From NCBI RefSeq assembly GCF_007981265.1, contig NZ_CP034363.1, forward strand, positions 310,001-374,000: a stretch of 64,000 bases of DNA, in the 5' to 3' direction. A program made the translations under genes and the position numbers. The stretch's first letter is position 1. Every line of letters begins with the position of its first letter. The notes under the pieces are model-generated. The model searched no databases. It was not told the DNA's origin and saw only the letters and a program-made list of their open reading frames with translations. Below, one piece after another: positions 25,959-34,701 of this stretch. The stretch comes from Pantoea sp. CCBC3-3-1. GTDB lineage: Bacteria; Pseudomonadota; Gammaproteobacteria; Enterobacterales; Enterobacteriaceae.

Positions 25959-26228
25959 ATGAGTGTTTGCTATCAGCCCTTTCAGGATAAGCAGGTTATC
26001 GCCCTGTTTAATGCGCCGGTGTTAATTAGCTGGGCCCAATACAACCAAAGACGCTTGCGGGTTGAGCGCCGCAACCGCCGTCCCGGACTGGCGCTACAGG
26101 AAGTGGCACAGAGTTTTGCGATTACTCCTGAAGACGTTCAACGGCTAAACCGTCACGATGTTCTGAAGGTTCATCATGACGAATACGGTCATATTATCGA
26201 TGTTGAGACGCTGCGTGAACGTAGCTAA
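25959..26228 (+). CDS. Small protein of unknown function upstream of the diguanylate cyclase
   Basis: 89 residues from ATG 25959. An AGGAG lies only one base before this ATG, closer than ideal, but the sole in-frame alternative is TTG 25869 without a ribosome site. The protein is basic in the middle (RRLRVERRNRRPG) and has a helical region (ALQEVAQSFAITPEDVQRLNRHDVL) that could be a helix-turn-helix; no signal peptide. It ends 29 bp before dgcN, so co-expression is likely. It is not YfiR, the periplasmic partner usually found beside this cyclase. Function not recognised. Confidence 0.6.
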   Translation: MSVCYQPFQDKQVIALFNAPVLISWAQYNQRRLRVERRNRRPGLALQEVAQSFAITPEDVQRLNRHDVLKVHHDEYGHIIDVETLRERS

Positions 26229-26257
26229 TTTGCCGTTCAGTCGGTGTGGGAGGAAGC

Positions 26258-27556
26258 ATGCAACAGGGCTATCCTGCGGATAATATTACCGCGAAATCTT
26301 CAAAACCGTTGCCAACGTTACGCAAATCACTGCGGCGCATTCATGTGGTGATTATTGTGGTTTCGCTGGTGTTCAGCGGTATCTCGCTGCTGGTGCTGGC
26401 GCTGCTGGCCTTGCGCAGCTATGCGGATAACAATCTTCAGCTGATTGCCACCACCATCAGTTACAGCGTGCAGCAGGCCGTGGTAGCGGGCGACGCAGAA
26501 GCTGCAAAGCTGCTGTTGCAGGATATCGGTGGACAGACCGAATTTGGCCAGGCCAGGATCCTTGATGCCCGCCATCACTTGCTGACCAGCTGGCAGTCTT
26601 ATGCGGAAGGGACGCACCATTTCGCTTGCAGCCTGCTGTCGCACTGGCTGTTTCCACAGCCCATCCAGGTGCCGGTGATGCACGGTGGGAAAGAAGTCGG
26701 GCAGGTCTGGCTGACCGGTGACGGAGGCCGGGTCTGGCATTACCTGACTCAGGCGCTGAAATGGCTGAGCGGCAGTATGCTGCTGTCGGCCATGCTTTCC
26801 TTCTATTTATCGAAGCGCATGCATGCGGGCATTGTGTCTGGCCTGCAAAATATCACCTCGGTCGCCCACGAAGTGCGTAAACAGCGCGCGTTTTCCCGTC
26901 GCGTGCCTTCTTCCTCTATTGCAGAGCTGAACAAGCTGAGCGGGGATTTCAATAGCCTGCTTGATGAAATGTCCGACTGGCAGCGTCATTTGCAGCGGGA
27001 GAACGATACGCTCTCTCATCAGGTTCGCCATGATGCCCTGACCGGTTTACCTAACCGTACCGCGTTTGAACAGGAGCTGAATAAACAGCTGAGTAATCCG
27101 CTGGCGGCGGGACAGGTGGCCGTGATGTTTATTGATGGCGATCGCTTTAAAGAAGTGAATGACCGCTATGGCCATGCGGCGGGAGATTTGGTTCTGGCCG
27201 CTACCGCACAACGTCTGCGGGGACGATTACGCAAGGACGATCTGGTTGCCAGACTCGGCGGTGATGAGTTTGCCGTCCTGCTGTCGTCCATCGACAGCGG
27301 CGATCAGGCAGGCCGGGTAGCGGAAAACGTGATTGAAGCCATGCGCGAGCCGATCGCGCTGGAAGATGGAACGCTGGTTACGCAGTCGCTCAGTATTGGC
27401 GTGGCGCTGGCAAAAAATCACAGTTCCGGTGAGGCGATGATTGCGCAGGCCGATGCGGCGATGTACCACATCAAAGAACTGGGCGGCGGCTGGTATTTTT
27501 CCCCGACTTTTTGGGGCCAGCACGAGCATGGCGTGGTCAGTCGGGATGGCGCCTGA
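26258..27556 (+). CDS. dgcN: Diguanylate cyclase of the DgcN (YfiN/TpbB) type
   Basis: 432 residues from ATG 26258 with GGGAGGAA just upstream. Order: N-terminal membrane segment (HVVIIVVSLVFSGISLLVLALLAL, about 28-52), periplasmic CHASE8-like domain, second membrane segment (about 165-185), HAMP-like linker, GGDEF domain from about 255. GGDEF is intact at 334-338 and an RxxD inhibitory site (RKDD) lies just before it, so active and product-inhibited c-di-GMP synthesis is expected. In E. coli and Pseudomonas the enzyme is held off by YfiR and released through YfiB; neither is visible here. Convergent with soxS. Confidence 0.82.
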   Translation: MQQGYPADNITAKSSKPLPTLRKSLRRIHVVIIVVSLVFSGISLLVLALLALRSYADNNLQLIATTISYSVQQAVVAGDAEAAKLLLQDIGGQTEFGQARILDARHHLLTSWQSYAEGTHHFACSLLSHWLFPQPIQVPVMHGGKEVGQVWLTGDGGRVWHYLTQALKWLSGSMLLSAMLSFYLSKRMHAGIVSGLQNITSVAHEVRKQRAFSRRVPSSSIAELNKLSGDFNSLLDEMSDWQRHLQRENDTLSHQVRHDALTGLPNRTAFEQELNKQLSNPLAAGQVAVMFIDGDRFKEVNDRYGHAAGDLVLAATAQRLRGRLRKDDLVARLGGDEFAVLLSSIDSGDQAGRVAENVIEAMREPIALEDGTLVTQSLSIGVALAKNHSSGEAMIAQADAAMYHIKELGGGWYFSPTFWGQHEHGVVSRDGA

Positions 27557-27577
27557 GACCACGCCATGCCTGCCCGG

Positions 27578-28000
27578 TCAGTTACAGAGCGCGCAATCGC
27601 TGCTTTTCACCGCGTTTTCAAAGGCGGGCTGGAATTCGCTACAGTCAAAGTTATAGCCGACCTGACGCTTTAAGGCGCGGCGCATAGTGTGACGATATGC
27701 GGTAGGCGTTTGGGAAAACTGCCGACGAAACACGCGGGAAAACGTCTGCTGCGAATCGTAACCATACTGCATAGCAATATCGAAAACCGGCCGCTGCGTC
27801 TGGCGTAGCGCTTCGGCCGCCAGCGTCAGACGGCGTTCACGAATGTAATTCCCCAGCGTCTGCCGGGTGACGGTACGAAACATGCGTTGCAGATGCCATT
27901 TCGAATAGCCGGATCGAGCGGCAACCTCATCAACAGAAAGCGTTTTATCCAGATTACTTTCAATCCAGTCGGTCAGAGTTTGGATGATCTCATCATGCAT
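27578..28000 (-). CDS. soxS: SoxS-type AraC regulator of the superoxide response, with C-terminal extension
   Basis: 140 residues. Residues 1-106 align well from memory with the 107-residue E. coli SoxS: IIQTLTDWIESNLDKTLSVDEVA, SGYSKWHLQRMFRTVT, FDIAMQYGYDSQQTFSRVFRRQF. Two helix-turn-helix units activate soxbox promoters as a monomer. Residues 107-140 form an extra tail with three Cys (C120, C136, C139) absent from E. coli SoxS; it reaches to within 21 bp of the convergent dgcN stop and may come from loss of the old stop codon. The promoter is the classical SoxR-controlled one with a 19-bp spacer, seen at 28082-28112. Confidence 0.9.
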   Translation of the reverse strand: MHDEIIQTLTDWIESNLDKTLSVDEVAARSGYSKWHLQRMFRTVTRQTLGNYIRERRLTLAAEALRQTQRPVFDIAMQYGYDSQQTFSRVFRRQFSQTPTAYRHTMRRALKRQVGYNFDCSEFQPAFENAVKSSDCALCN

Positions 28001-28081
28001 ACTTTTCTTCTCCCTGGGCCTGGTGGGCGGTTAAGGGTGTTCGCAGTGGCAAATGACATTTCGCCTTCTCAATGGCTGCTG

Positions 28082-28112
28082 AGTATAATTCCTCAAGTTA
28101 ACTTGAGGTAAA
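28082..28112 (-). promoter_or_regulatory. soxS promoter with SoxR operator
   Basis: On the minus strand TTTACC (28107-28112) and TATACT (28082-28087) are separated by 19 bp, the overlong spacer SoxR needs to untwist. The spacer is covered by the perfect 18-bp palindrome CCTCAAGTTAACTTGAGG (28091-28108), the same as the known SoxR site of E. coli. Confidence 0.93.
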
Positions 28113-28119
28113 GGTCAAA

Positions 28120-28587
28120 ATGAAAAAAAGTCGCCATTCGGCAGATAAGCGCGAACTGACGCCCGGCGACGTGGCCGCGCGCTGTGGCGTTGCTGTTTCT
28201 GCACTGCATTTTTATGAAAGCAAAGGATTAATTAGCAGCTTTCGCAATTCAGGCAACCAGCGTCGCTATCACCGTGACGTTCTGCGTCGCGTCGCGGTGA
28301 TCAAAATTGCCCAGCGCATTGGTATTCCGCTGGCGACCATTGGCGAACATCTGATGCAGTTTCCGCCCGGCAAGCGTATGTCGCCAAAAGAGTGGGCAGT
28401 ACTGACGCAAAAATGGCGGGAAGAGCTGGACGGGCGTATTCGCACGCTCACCCGGCTACGGGACGATCTGGATGGCTGCATTGGTTGTGGCTGTTTATCA
28501 ATGGAAGACTGCCCGCTGCGTAACCCAGGTGACCAGCTTAGCGAGCGCGGTACCGGCGCCATCCTGCTTGAGCCAGAGCGGGAGTAA
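28120..28587 (+). CDS. soxR: Redox-sensing MerR-family activator SoxR
   Basis: 155 residues. N-terminal winged helix ([26 protein letters not shown]), dimer helix, and the [2Fe-2S] cluster Cys120, Cys123, Cys125 and Cys131 in [12 protein letters not shown]. Oxidation of the cluster by superoxide or redox-cycling compounds activates soxS transcription. The start is 12 bp from the operator in the shared intergenic region, so it represses itself. All cluster ligands are intact. Confidence 0.96.
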   Translation: MKKSRHSADKRELTPGDVAARCGVAVSALHFYESKGLISSFRNSGNQRRYHRDVLRRVAVIKIAQRIGIPLATIGEHLMQFPPGKRMSPKEWAVLTQKWREELDGRIRTLTRLRDDLDGCIGCGCLSMEDCPLRNPGDQLSERGTGAILLEPERE

Positions 28588-28630
28588 AGCTGTCTATACT
28601 GATAGCACTTCTCTTACACAAGGACAGGTC

Positions 28631-29293
28631 ATGATTACCGTTCACCATCTGAATAACTCTCGATCTCAACGCGTGCTGTGGATGCTGGAAGAGCTGGAAG
28701 TGCCTTATCAAATTAAGCAGTACCAGCGCGAAGCCACGATGCTGGCGCCCGACTCGCTTAAAAAAGTGCATCCTCTGGGGAAATCCCCGGTGATCACCGA
28801 TGGAAATCGGGTGATTGCCGAATCCGGCGCGATCCTTGAGTACCTTGCCGAACATTATGACGCAGAAAATCGGCTGAAACTTAATGATGAAGATGCGCGC
28901 CTTCAGTCTCGTTACTGGCTGCACTATGCCGAAGGATCGCTGATGCCGCTGCTGGTGATGAAGCTGATTTTCGGCCGCATGGGGAAACCGCCGGTGCCGT
29001 GGCTGCTGAGGCCGGTTGGCAACGCGTTTGCTAAAGGCGTACAAAAAGCGTGGCTGGATAAACAGCTCGCCACCCACCGCGATTTTATCGAGCAGCATCT
29101 GGCCAGCAATGCCTGGTTTGCCGGGCAAACCTTCAGCATTGCTGATGTTCAAATGAGCTTCCCACTACAGGCACTGAGTGCACGCGGTGGCGCAGGCGAC
29201 AGCCCGGCCATCCAGGCCTGGCTGACTAAGGTGCAAAATCGCGCGGCCTGGCAGCGTGCTTTGCAAAAAGGCGGTGAAGTAAAACTCGACTGA
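28631..29293 (+). CDS. Glutathione S-transferase
   Basis: 220 residues from ATG 28631 (AGGACAGG upstream). Thioredoxin-like N-terminal domain with SRSQRVLWMLEEL (Ser likely activates glutathione), the cis-Pro in GKSPVI and ESGAILEYLAEHY, then an all-helical C-terminal domain with FAGQTFSIADVQMSF. It sits 43 bp behind soxR on the same strand; joint expression would fit a role in detoxifying redox-active compounds, but this is inferred. Confidence 0.9.
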   Translation: MITVHHLNNSRSQRVLWMLEELEVPYQIKQYQREATMLAPDSLKKVHPLGKSPVITDGNRVIAESGAILEYLAEHYDAENRLKLNDEDARLQSRYWLHYAEGSLMPLLVMKLIFGRMGKPPVPWLLRPVGNAFAKGVQKAWLDKQLATHRDFIEQHLASNAWFAGQTFSIADVQMSFPLQALSARGGAGDSPAIQAWLTKVQNRAAWQRALQKGGEVKLD

Positions 29294-29479
29294 ATGCTTT
29301 TTGCCTTGCCATCACGCTTTGTTTCATGTCGCTGTAATCGGACCGGCGGTCATAAGAAAGTGCTATTACAGCGGTATGAAACCGCTGGGTAGAGTCAGAG
29401 CTGCTTAATATTTCAGCGCGATGTGTCAGGCTTGTGCAAATAGCGGCGATCGGCAGTTGAAAATGCAGGCTTAAAGGCA

Positions 29480-29537
29480 GGATAATCGTTTGCCTTTCTG
29501 AAAAGGCATTATGCGCGTCGCAGTTAAACGTTTGCCT
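29480..29537. promoter_or_regulatory. Two PurR-like half-conserved sites upstream of ghxP
   Basis: ATAATCGTTTGCCTT (ending 29495) and AAACGTTTGCC (within 29522-29537) both carry the core CGTTTGC of the PurR box; the second matches 12 of 16 consensus positions. They lie 135-195 bp before ghxP. The rest of the 380-bp gap shows no gene. Confidence 0.4.
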
Positions 29538-29672
29538 TTTTTCCGATCGCCGCCTCGCATGGAGGATTTTTCGATCAGTGAACAGTGCCACCCAGGATGG
29601 TAACGTTGAACCCGATTTGAGCTTCCTGCGTCACGCATCGATAAATCATAAGAAATTCAGGGGATTTTCACT

Positions 29673-31019
29673 ATGTCTACGCCTTCTCAGGCCAGCGGAT
29701 CGCTGGATGCCTGGTTTAAAATCTCTGCGCGCGGCAGTTCGGTTCGCCAGGAGATTTTAGCGGGCCTCACTACGTTCCTCGCCATGGTCTATTCGGTCAT
29801 CGTTGTACCCTCCATGCTGGGTAAAGCCGGGTTTCCTCCTACCGCCGTCTTTGTTTCAACCTGTCTGGTAGCCGGTTTCGGATCGCTGGTGATGGGCCTG
29901 TGGGCTAATCTGCCGATGGCGATTGGCTGCGCCATCTCTCTGACCGCGTTTACCGCCTTCAGCCTGGTGCTGGGGCAGCACATCAGCGTCCCGGTTGCGC
30001 TTGGCGCCGTGTTTTTAATGGGCGTGCTGTTTACGGTAATTTCCGCGACCGGCATTCGTGCGTGGATCCTGCGTAATCTGCCGATGGGCGTGGCGCACGG
30101 TACCGGCGTCGGCATCGGGCTGTTTCTGCTGCTGATTGCGGCTGATGGTGTTGGCCTGGTGGTTAAAAATCCGGCGCCAGGTTTGCCGGTGGCGCTGGGC
30201 GACTTCGCGTCGTTTCCGGTCATGATGTCGCTGCTGGGTCTGGCAGTAATTTTTGGCCTGGAAAAGCTGCGCGTGCCGGGCGGGATTCTGCTAACGATTA
30301 TCGCAATTTCCGCACTGGGCCTGATTTTCGATCCGGCAGTAAAATACCAGGGCCTGTTTGCCATGCCTTCACTGAAAGATGCGCAGGGGAATTCACTGCT
30401 GTTTAGTCTGGATATTTTGGGCGCGTTGAAACCGGCCGTATTGCCAAGCGTTCTGGCGCTGGTCATGACCGCGGTGTTTGATGCGACCGGCACAATCCGT
30501 GCGGTTGCCGGGCAGGCCGACCTGCTGGATAAAGACAACCAGATTATTAACGGCGGCAAGGCGCTGACCACCGACTCGGTAAGCAGCATCTTCTCGGGTC
30601 TGGTTGGCGCGTCACCGGCGGCGGTCTATATCGAATCGGCGGCGGGAACGGCGGCGGGCGGTAAGACCGGCCTGACGGCGATTGTGGTTGGCGTGCTGTT
30701 CCTGTTGATCCTGTTCCTGTCGCCGCTGGCTTACCTGGTACCGGGTTACGCTACCGCACCTGCGCTGATGTACGTCGGCCTGCTGATGCTGAGTAACGTA
30801 TCGAAAATCGACTTCAGCGACTTTGTCGATGCGATGTCGGGCCTGCTGGCTGCGGTATTTATCGTGCTAACCTGTAACATCGTTACCGGCATCATGCTCG
30901 GTTTCGGCTCGCTGGTGATTGGCCGTATTTTTGCCGGTGAGTGGCGCAAGCTCAACGTGGGGACTGTCGTTATCGCCATTGCGCTGGTGGCGTTTTACGC
31001 GGGCGGCTGGGCTATCTGA
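29673..31019 (+). CDS. ghxP: Guanine/hypoxanthine permease GhxP
   Basis: 448 residues, about 13 membrane segments, NCS2 AzgA-like family. Signature stretches are [88 protein letters not shown] and [23 protein letters not shown]. It imports guanine and hypoxanthine with protons across the inner membrane. Position between soxR and yjcE matches E. coli ghxP (yjcD). Likely PurR control through sites in the leader region; an intrinsic terminator follows. Confidence 0.93.
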   Translation: MSTPSQASGSLDAWFKISARGSSVRQEILAGLTTFLAMVYSVIVVPSMLGKAGFPPTAVFVSTCLVAGFGSLVMGLWANLPMAIGCAISLTAFTAFSLVLGQHISVPVALGAVFLMGVLFTVISATGIRAWILRNLPMGVAHGTGVGIGLFLLLIAADGVGLVVKNPAPGLPVALGDFASFPVMMSLLGLAVIFGLEKLRVPGGILLTIIAISALGLIFDPAVKYQGLFAMPSLKDAQGNSLLFSLDILGALKPAVLPSVLALVMTAVFDATGTIRAVAGQADLLDKDNQIINGGKALTTDSVSSIFSGLVGASPAAVYIESAAGTAAGGKTGLTAIVVGVLFLLILFLSPLAYLVPGYATAPALMYVGLLMLSNVSKIDFSDFVDAMSGLLAAVFIVLTCNIVTGIMLGFGSLVIGRIFAGEWRKLNVGTVVIAIALVAFYAGGWAI

Positions 31020-31028
31020 TTTAACGTT

Positions 31029-31055
31029 AAGGCCGGTGCCAGCCGGCCTTTGTTC
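31029..31055 (+). terminator. Intrinsic terminator after ghxP
   Basis: AAGGCCGG-TGCCAG-CCGGCCTT followed by TGTTCT, ten bases after the stop codon. Confidence 0.75.
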
Positions 31056-31189
31056 TAAATTTCCCTCTTTAATTGCCGATAACGCACTTCAGGTTTTTCA
31101 ACCCTATCCGTTTTTGTTTACTATCAGAGAAGAGTGTTCACTCTTAAGCCGGAACTTTTGTTGCTATCTGGAAGCTATGTAAGGACAAC

Positions 31190-32839
31190 ATGGAAATCTT
31201 TTTTACTATTCTGATCCTGACGCTGGTGGTTTCGCTCTCCGGCGTTGCCGCCCGCATTATCCCTTTTCAAATCCCTCTGCCGCTGGTACAGATCGCCATG
31301 GGCGCCTTGCTCGCCTGGCCGACGTTTGGCCTGCATGTCGATTTTGACCCGGAGCTGTTCCTGGTGCTGTTTATCCCGCCGCTGCTGTTTGCCGACGGCT
31401 GGAAAACGCCGACCAGTGAATTCCTGAACCACGGTCGGGAAATCATCGGTCTTGCGCTGGTGCTGGTGCTGATTACCGTTGTCGGTATTGGCTACCTGAT
31501 CTACTGGCTGGTGCCGGGCATTCCGCTGCTGCCTGCTTTTGCGCTGGCTGCCGTGCTGTCGCCAACCGATGCCGTGGCGCTGTCCGGCATCGTGGGGGAA
31601 GGGCGTATTCCCAAGAAGATCATGTCGATTCTGCAAGGCGAGGCGCTGATGAACGATGCGTCTGGTCTGGTTTCGTTGAAATTTGCCGTCGCTGTCGCGA
31701 TGGGAACCATGGTTTTCACCGTTTCTGGTGCCTCGCTGGAGTTTGTGAAAGTGGCCGTCGGCGGCCTGCTGGCGGGTATCGCCATCTGCTGGCTGTACGG
31801 CAAATCGCTGCGTTTGCTCAGCCGCTGGAGCGGTGACGATCCCGCTACGCAAACCGTTCTGCTGCTGCTGCTGCCGTTTGCGTCTTACCTGATTGCCGAA
31901 CATATTGGCGTGTCCGGTATCCTTGCCGCTGTTGCTGCCGGGATGACCATTACCCGCTCCGGGATTATCCGTCAGGCGCCGCTGGCGATGCGTCTGCGTG
32001 CGAACAGCGTCTGGCAGATGCTGGAGTTTGTGTTTAACGGCATGGTGTTCCTGATGCTGGGCCTGCAACTGCCGGACATTCTGGAAATTTCCGTTTCTCA
32101 GGCCGATGCCGATCCGAATGTCGATCTGTGGATGCTGGTTCTGTCGGTAGTGCTGATTTACGCTGCGCTGATGGTGGTGCGTTTCACCTGGCTGTGGACG
32201 ATGCGTCTGATCAGCAAACGCTGGCTGAAAAAGAAGCCGATGGAGTTTTCCAGCTACAGCCTGCGCGAGCTGCTGATCGCTTCGTTTGCTGGCGTACGCG
32301 GAGCCATCACGCTGGCGGGTGTACTGTCGATACCGCTGTTTCTGACTAATGGTGATGCGTTCCCGGCGCGCTATGAACTGGTATTTTTGGCCACCGGCGT
32401 CATCCTGTTCTCACTGCTGGTTGGCGTCGTTTTGCTGCCGCTGCTGCTGCGCGGCGTGGCGGGCATGGATAAAACCGCTCACCGTCATGAAATGCAGATG
32501 GCGCGTGCCGTGATGGCGGGAACGGCCATCGAAAGCCTCTACAAGATGGAAGAGCGGCTGATTGCCGATACCGAAGAGAATATCGATTCGGAACTGGTAA
32601 AAGAGGTCAGTTCCCGCGTGATCGGTAATATGCGTCGCCGCGTGGACGGCAAGGACGATCTGGAGCGCGCGCAGTATGCGGAGAATCTGGAACGTCGCTT
32701 CCGTCTGACCGCGCTGCGTGCCGAACGTGGCGAGCTGTACCACCTGCGCGCAACGCAGAAAATCAGTAATGAAACCATGCAGAAGATGCTGCACGATCTC
32801 GATCTGCTGGAAACGCTGCTGATTGAGAAAGAAGAGTAG
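31190..32839 (+). CDS. yjcE: Na+/H+ antiporter YjcE (CPA1 family)
   Basis: 549 residues with TAAGGACAAC before the ATG. About 12 membrane segments with CPA1 motifs: LVLFIPPLLFADGWKTP, the ion-site segment AAVLSPTDAVALSGI, QGEALMNDASGLVSLKFA (NDxSG) and SFAGVRGAITLAGVLSIPLF. A C-terminal cytoplasmic part of about 120 charged residues follows. It exchanges sodium or potassium for protons at the inner membrane. Same neighbourhood as in E. coli, followed by a terminator and a toxin-antitoxin insertion. Confidence 0.93.
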   Translation: MEIFFTILILTLVVSLSGVAARIIPFQIPLPLVQIAMGALLAWPTFGLHVDFDPELFLVLFIPPLLFADGWKTPTSEFLNHGREIIGLALVLVLITVVGIGYLIYWLVPGIPLLPAFALAAVLSPTDAVALSGIVGEGRIPKKIMSILQGEALMNDASGLVSLKFAVAVAMGTMVFTVSGASLEFVKVAVGGLLAGIAICWLYGKSLRLLSRWSGDDPATQTVLLLLLPFASYLIAEHIGVSGILAAVAAGMTITRSGIIRQAPLAMRLRANSVWQMLEFVFNGMVFLMLGLQLPDILEISVSQADADPNVDLWMLVLSVVLIYAALMVVRFTWLWTMRLISKRWLKKKPMEFSSYSLRELLIASFAGVRGAITLAGVLSIPLFLTNGDAFPARYELVFLATGVILFSLLVGVVLLPLLLRGVAGMDKTAHRHEMQMARAVMAGTAIESLYKMEERLIADTEENIDSELVKEVSSRVIGNMRRRVDGKDDLERAQYAENLERRFRLTALRAERGELYHLRATQKISNETMQKMLHDLDLLETLLIEKEE

Positions 32840-32844
32840 GTTGT

Positions 32845-32870
32845 AAGCCGCGGGTTGAGGCTCGCGGCTT
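32845..32870 (+). terminator. Hairpin terminator after yjcE
   Basis: AAGCCGCG-10 nt-CGCGGCTT then TTA; good stem, short T tract. Confidence 0.55.
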
Positions 32871-32922
32871 TATCTATACTTCAGTACAAAAGCTGGAAGA
32901 GTAGTTAACCATTCTTACTGGC

Positions 32923-33210
32923 TTAGAGATATTTCTTTGGATCCTGGCTTTGATGCAGCACGCCAGAAATATTCACGCCGTGCGGCGCCTGGCGAAAGTA
33001 AATTTTGTGCCGACCACAGGGGAAGGAACGAAGGCCCGGGCGAACATCGTCACGGGGTGTTCCCAGCATAGAATTTGTCCCCAATTGCGACATGCAGGCC
33101 TGCAACTGGCGCATGTATTGTTCTTCCTTGATGATTCCCCACGTGTTGAGCGTGTAGTCCGAGATAGCGTTCATATGCCGTATTGCAGGTCTGGTCAGTT
33201 TATATGTCAT
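32923..33210 (-). CDS. ParE/RelE-superfamily toxin
   Basis: 95 residues. ParE-type layout: LTRPAIRHMNAISDYTLNTWG (helical hairpin), LGTPRDDVRPGLRSFPCGRHKIYFRQ, and VSGVLHQSQDPKKYL at the end. It overlaps the antitoxin gene by 11 bp, the normal order for Phd/ParD-type pairs. ParE toxins poison DNA gyrase; RelE relatives cut mRNA. The lack of RelE catalytic pattern favours ParE, but this is inference. Inserted between yjcE and the LysR gene. Confidence 0.88.
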   Translation of the reverse strand: MTYKLTRPAIRHMNAISDYTLNTWGIIKEEQYMRQLQACMSQLGTNSMLGTPRDDVRPGLRSFPCGRHKIYFRQAPHGVNISGVLHQSQDPKKYL

Positions 33211-33469
33211 TGACTGCGCGCTTTTCCCTTAGCTGAGCAAAATAATCTGGGCCGTCTACCAGATTTCCACTTTCAATGTCGCGGTCTGCTTCGTCTACAA
33301 TCGCACGCAGGTGAGCCATTTTAATGGCTTCAATCTCTGCATAATCCTCCGCTGAGATCACCACCACGGAGTCCTTGCCGTTTTTGGTAATAAAAACGGG
33401 CTCACGCTGCGCTTTGTTGAGTACTTCACCAAACTGGATTTTTGCCTCGCTGGCCGTAAAACTATACAT
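33200..33469 (-). CDS. Phd/YefM-type antitoxin
   Basis: 89 residues; AGAGGAAAA precedes the ATG. Starts with the Phd pattern FTASEAKIQFGEVLNKAQREPVFITKNGKDSVVVISAEDYAEIEAI, the DNA-binding dimer domain; the acidic C-terminus (EADRDIESGNLVDGPDYF) should wrap the toxin. Upstream at 33496-33519 lies a long inverted repeat suited to autorepression by the pair. Confidence 0.9.
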   Translation of the reverse strand: MYSFTASEAKIQFGEVLNKAQREPVFITKNGKDSVVVISAEDYAEIEAIKMAHLRAIVDEADRDIESGNLVDGPDYFAQLREKRAVNDI

Positions 33470-33495
33470 GGGTTTTTCCTCTTACAGATTAAACC

Positions 33496-33519
33496 GGTAC
33501 GATTTAATTAATTCGTACC
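33496..33519. promoter_or_regulatory. Operator-like inverted repeat of the toxin-antitoxin pair
   Basis: GGTACGA (33496-33502) and TCGTACC (33513-33519) are perfect arms around an A/T-only 10-bp centre, 27 bp upstream of the antitoxin start. Confidence 0.65.
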
Positions 33520-33696
33520 TATATTGGACCAACAAATGAGCAATGCCAAGCGCTTTTCCCGTTGCGCTTAGCCATGAGGGCCTTACTAACGTAGAGCGGT
33601 TTCAGACGTTTTACTGCTTTTAATTGTTTCTGAGAGGCCTCTCGCAGCACTTACAGCTAGCAGTGCTTCTGTGCGTCCTTAACTGGTAGAGTTTTG

Positions 33697-34599
33697 CTAC
33701 ACCGACAGCCTTGGCGCCTCGCCCGGCCAGAATTCACGGCAGCAGGCGATCCAGGCCTGAGCGCTTTTCGACAGATAGCTGCCCTCGCGCCAGATCAGCC
33801 CCAGTTTCCAGACCAGTTCAGACTCCAGCGGTAGCCACAGCAGATGGGTTTTATCCAGCCGCTGACAAATCGGCTCTGGCAGAATAGCCACGCCCATGCC
33901 CGCCTGCACCATCGCCGCCAGAAAATCCCACTGGCCGCTGCGAACGGCAATTTGTGGCGCGAAGCCGCTGGCCTGAAAAGCGCGCATCAGCTGACGGTTA
34001 AGGGAAAATTCTTCGTTGTAAATCAGGATCGGATGGCTGGCCAGTTCGGTCAACGGCACGTGAGTCCGGCGCAGCCATTCACGGGTACGCGGAACCAGCA
34101 CGCAAAGCGGATGGCTCATCAGCGGCAGCGCGTTTAACGGCAGATCGTCCGCAACCGGTAGCGCGGTGAGCGCAATGTCCAACGTGCCGGACAGCACCGC
34201 CTGCTGTACGGTGAGGCCACCAAATTCGGAAATTTTCAGCTCGACGCCGGGATAGCGCTGGCGAAATGCCGAAATCGATCCCGCGATCTGCATGCCCACC
34301 ATCGGTGGGATGCCCAGCCGCAGCTCGCCCGTTTTTAAGTCGTTGATATCGCTGATTTCGGCTTCCAGCTGTTTAAACTCTTGCAGAATAGTCAGACCGC
34401 GCTGATAGACCGCCTGACCGGTGTCCGTCAGATGTAGCCTGCGTCCCTCGCGGATCAGCAGCGTACAGCCCAGCTCGTCCTCAAGCTGGCGCAGCATCTT
34501 ACTGATAGTCGGTTGGGTCACGTACAGCTGTTCCGCCGCGCGGGTAAAACTTTGCTGGCGCACCACTTCAACGAAATAACGCAAGGCACGGACGTCCAT
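33697..34599 (-). CDS. LysR-family regulator, CidR-like
   Basis: 300 residues from ATG 34599 (AGGA 6 nt upstream; the in-frame ATG at 34605 is only one base from it). N-terminal helix-turn-helix QQSFTRAAEQLYVTQPTISKMLRQLEDELGCTLLIREG, C-terminal periplasmic-binding-like sensor domain with GMQIAGSISAFRQRYPGVELKISEFGG. It is divergent from the CidA/LrgA-LrgB pair 102 bp away, as CidR is in Gram-positive bacteria, so it likely controls that operon in response to an overflow metabolite such as acetate. Confidence 0.88.
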   Translation of the reverse strand: MDVRALRYFVEVVRQQSFTRAAEQLYVTQPTISKMLRQLEDELGCTLLIREGRRLHLTDTGQAVYQRGLTILQEFKQLEAEISDINDLKTGELRLGIPPMVGMQIAGSISAFRQRYPGVELKISEFGGLTVQQAVLSGTLDIALTALPVADDLPLNALPLMSHPLCVLVPRTREWLRRTHVPLTELASHPILIYNEEFSLNRQLMRAFQASGFAPQIAVRSGQWDFLAAMVQAGMGVAILPEPICQRLDKTHLLWLPLESELVWKLGLIWREGSYLSKSAQAWIACCREFWPGEAPRLSV

Positions 34600-34701
34600 A
34601 ATCATTCCTGTAAGGCATAGTTTGAATAATATTAAGTCATTTTTTTCACCCTTTGTTACGCCTTTATACTCTCTTTACGCATTATTCAGAGAGAGGCCAT
34701 C

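Noticed and set aside
31175..32068. Minus-strand 297-codon frame, rich in Gln, Arg and His
   Set aside because: It lies wholly inside yjcE, whose transporter motifs are unmistakable; the composition is that of an antisense shadow of a GC-rich membrane gene.
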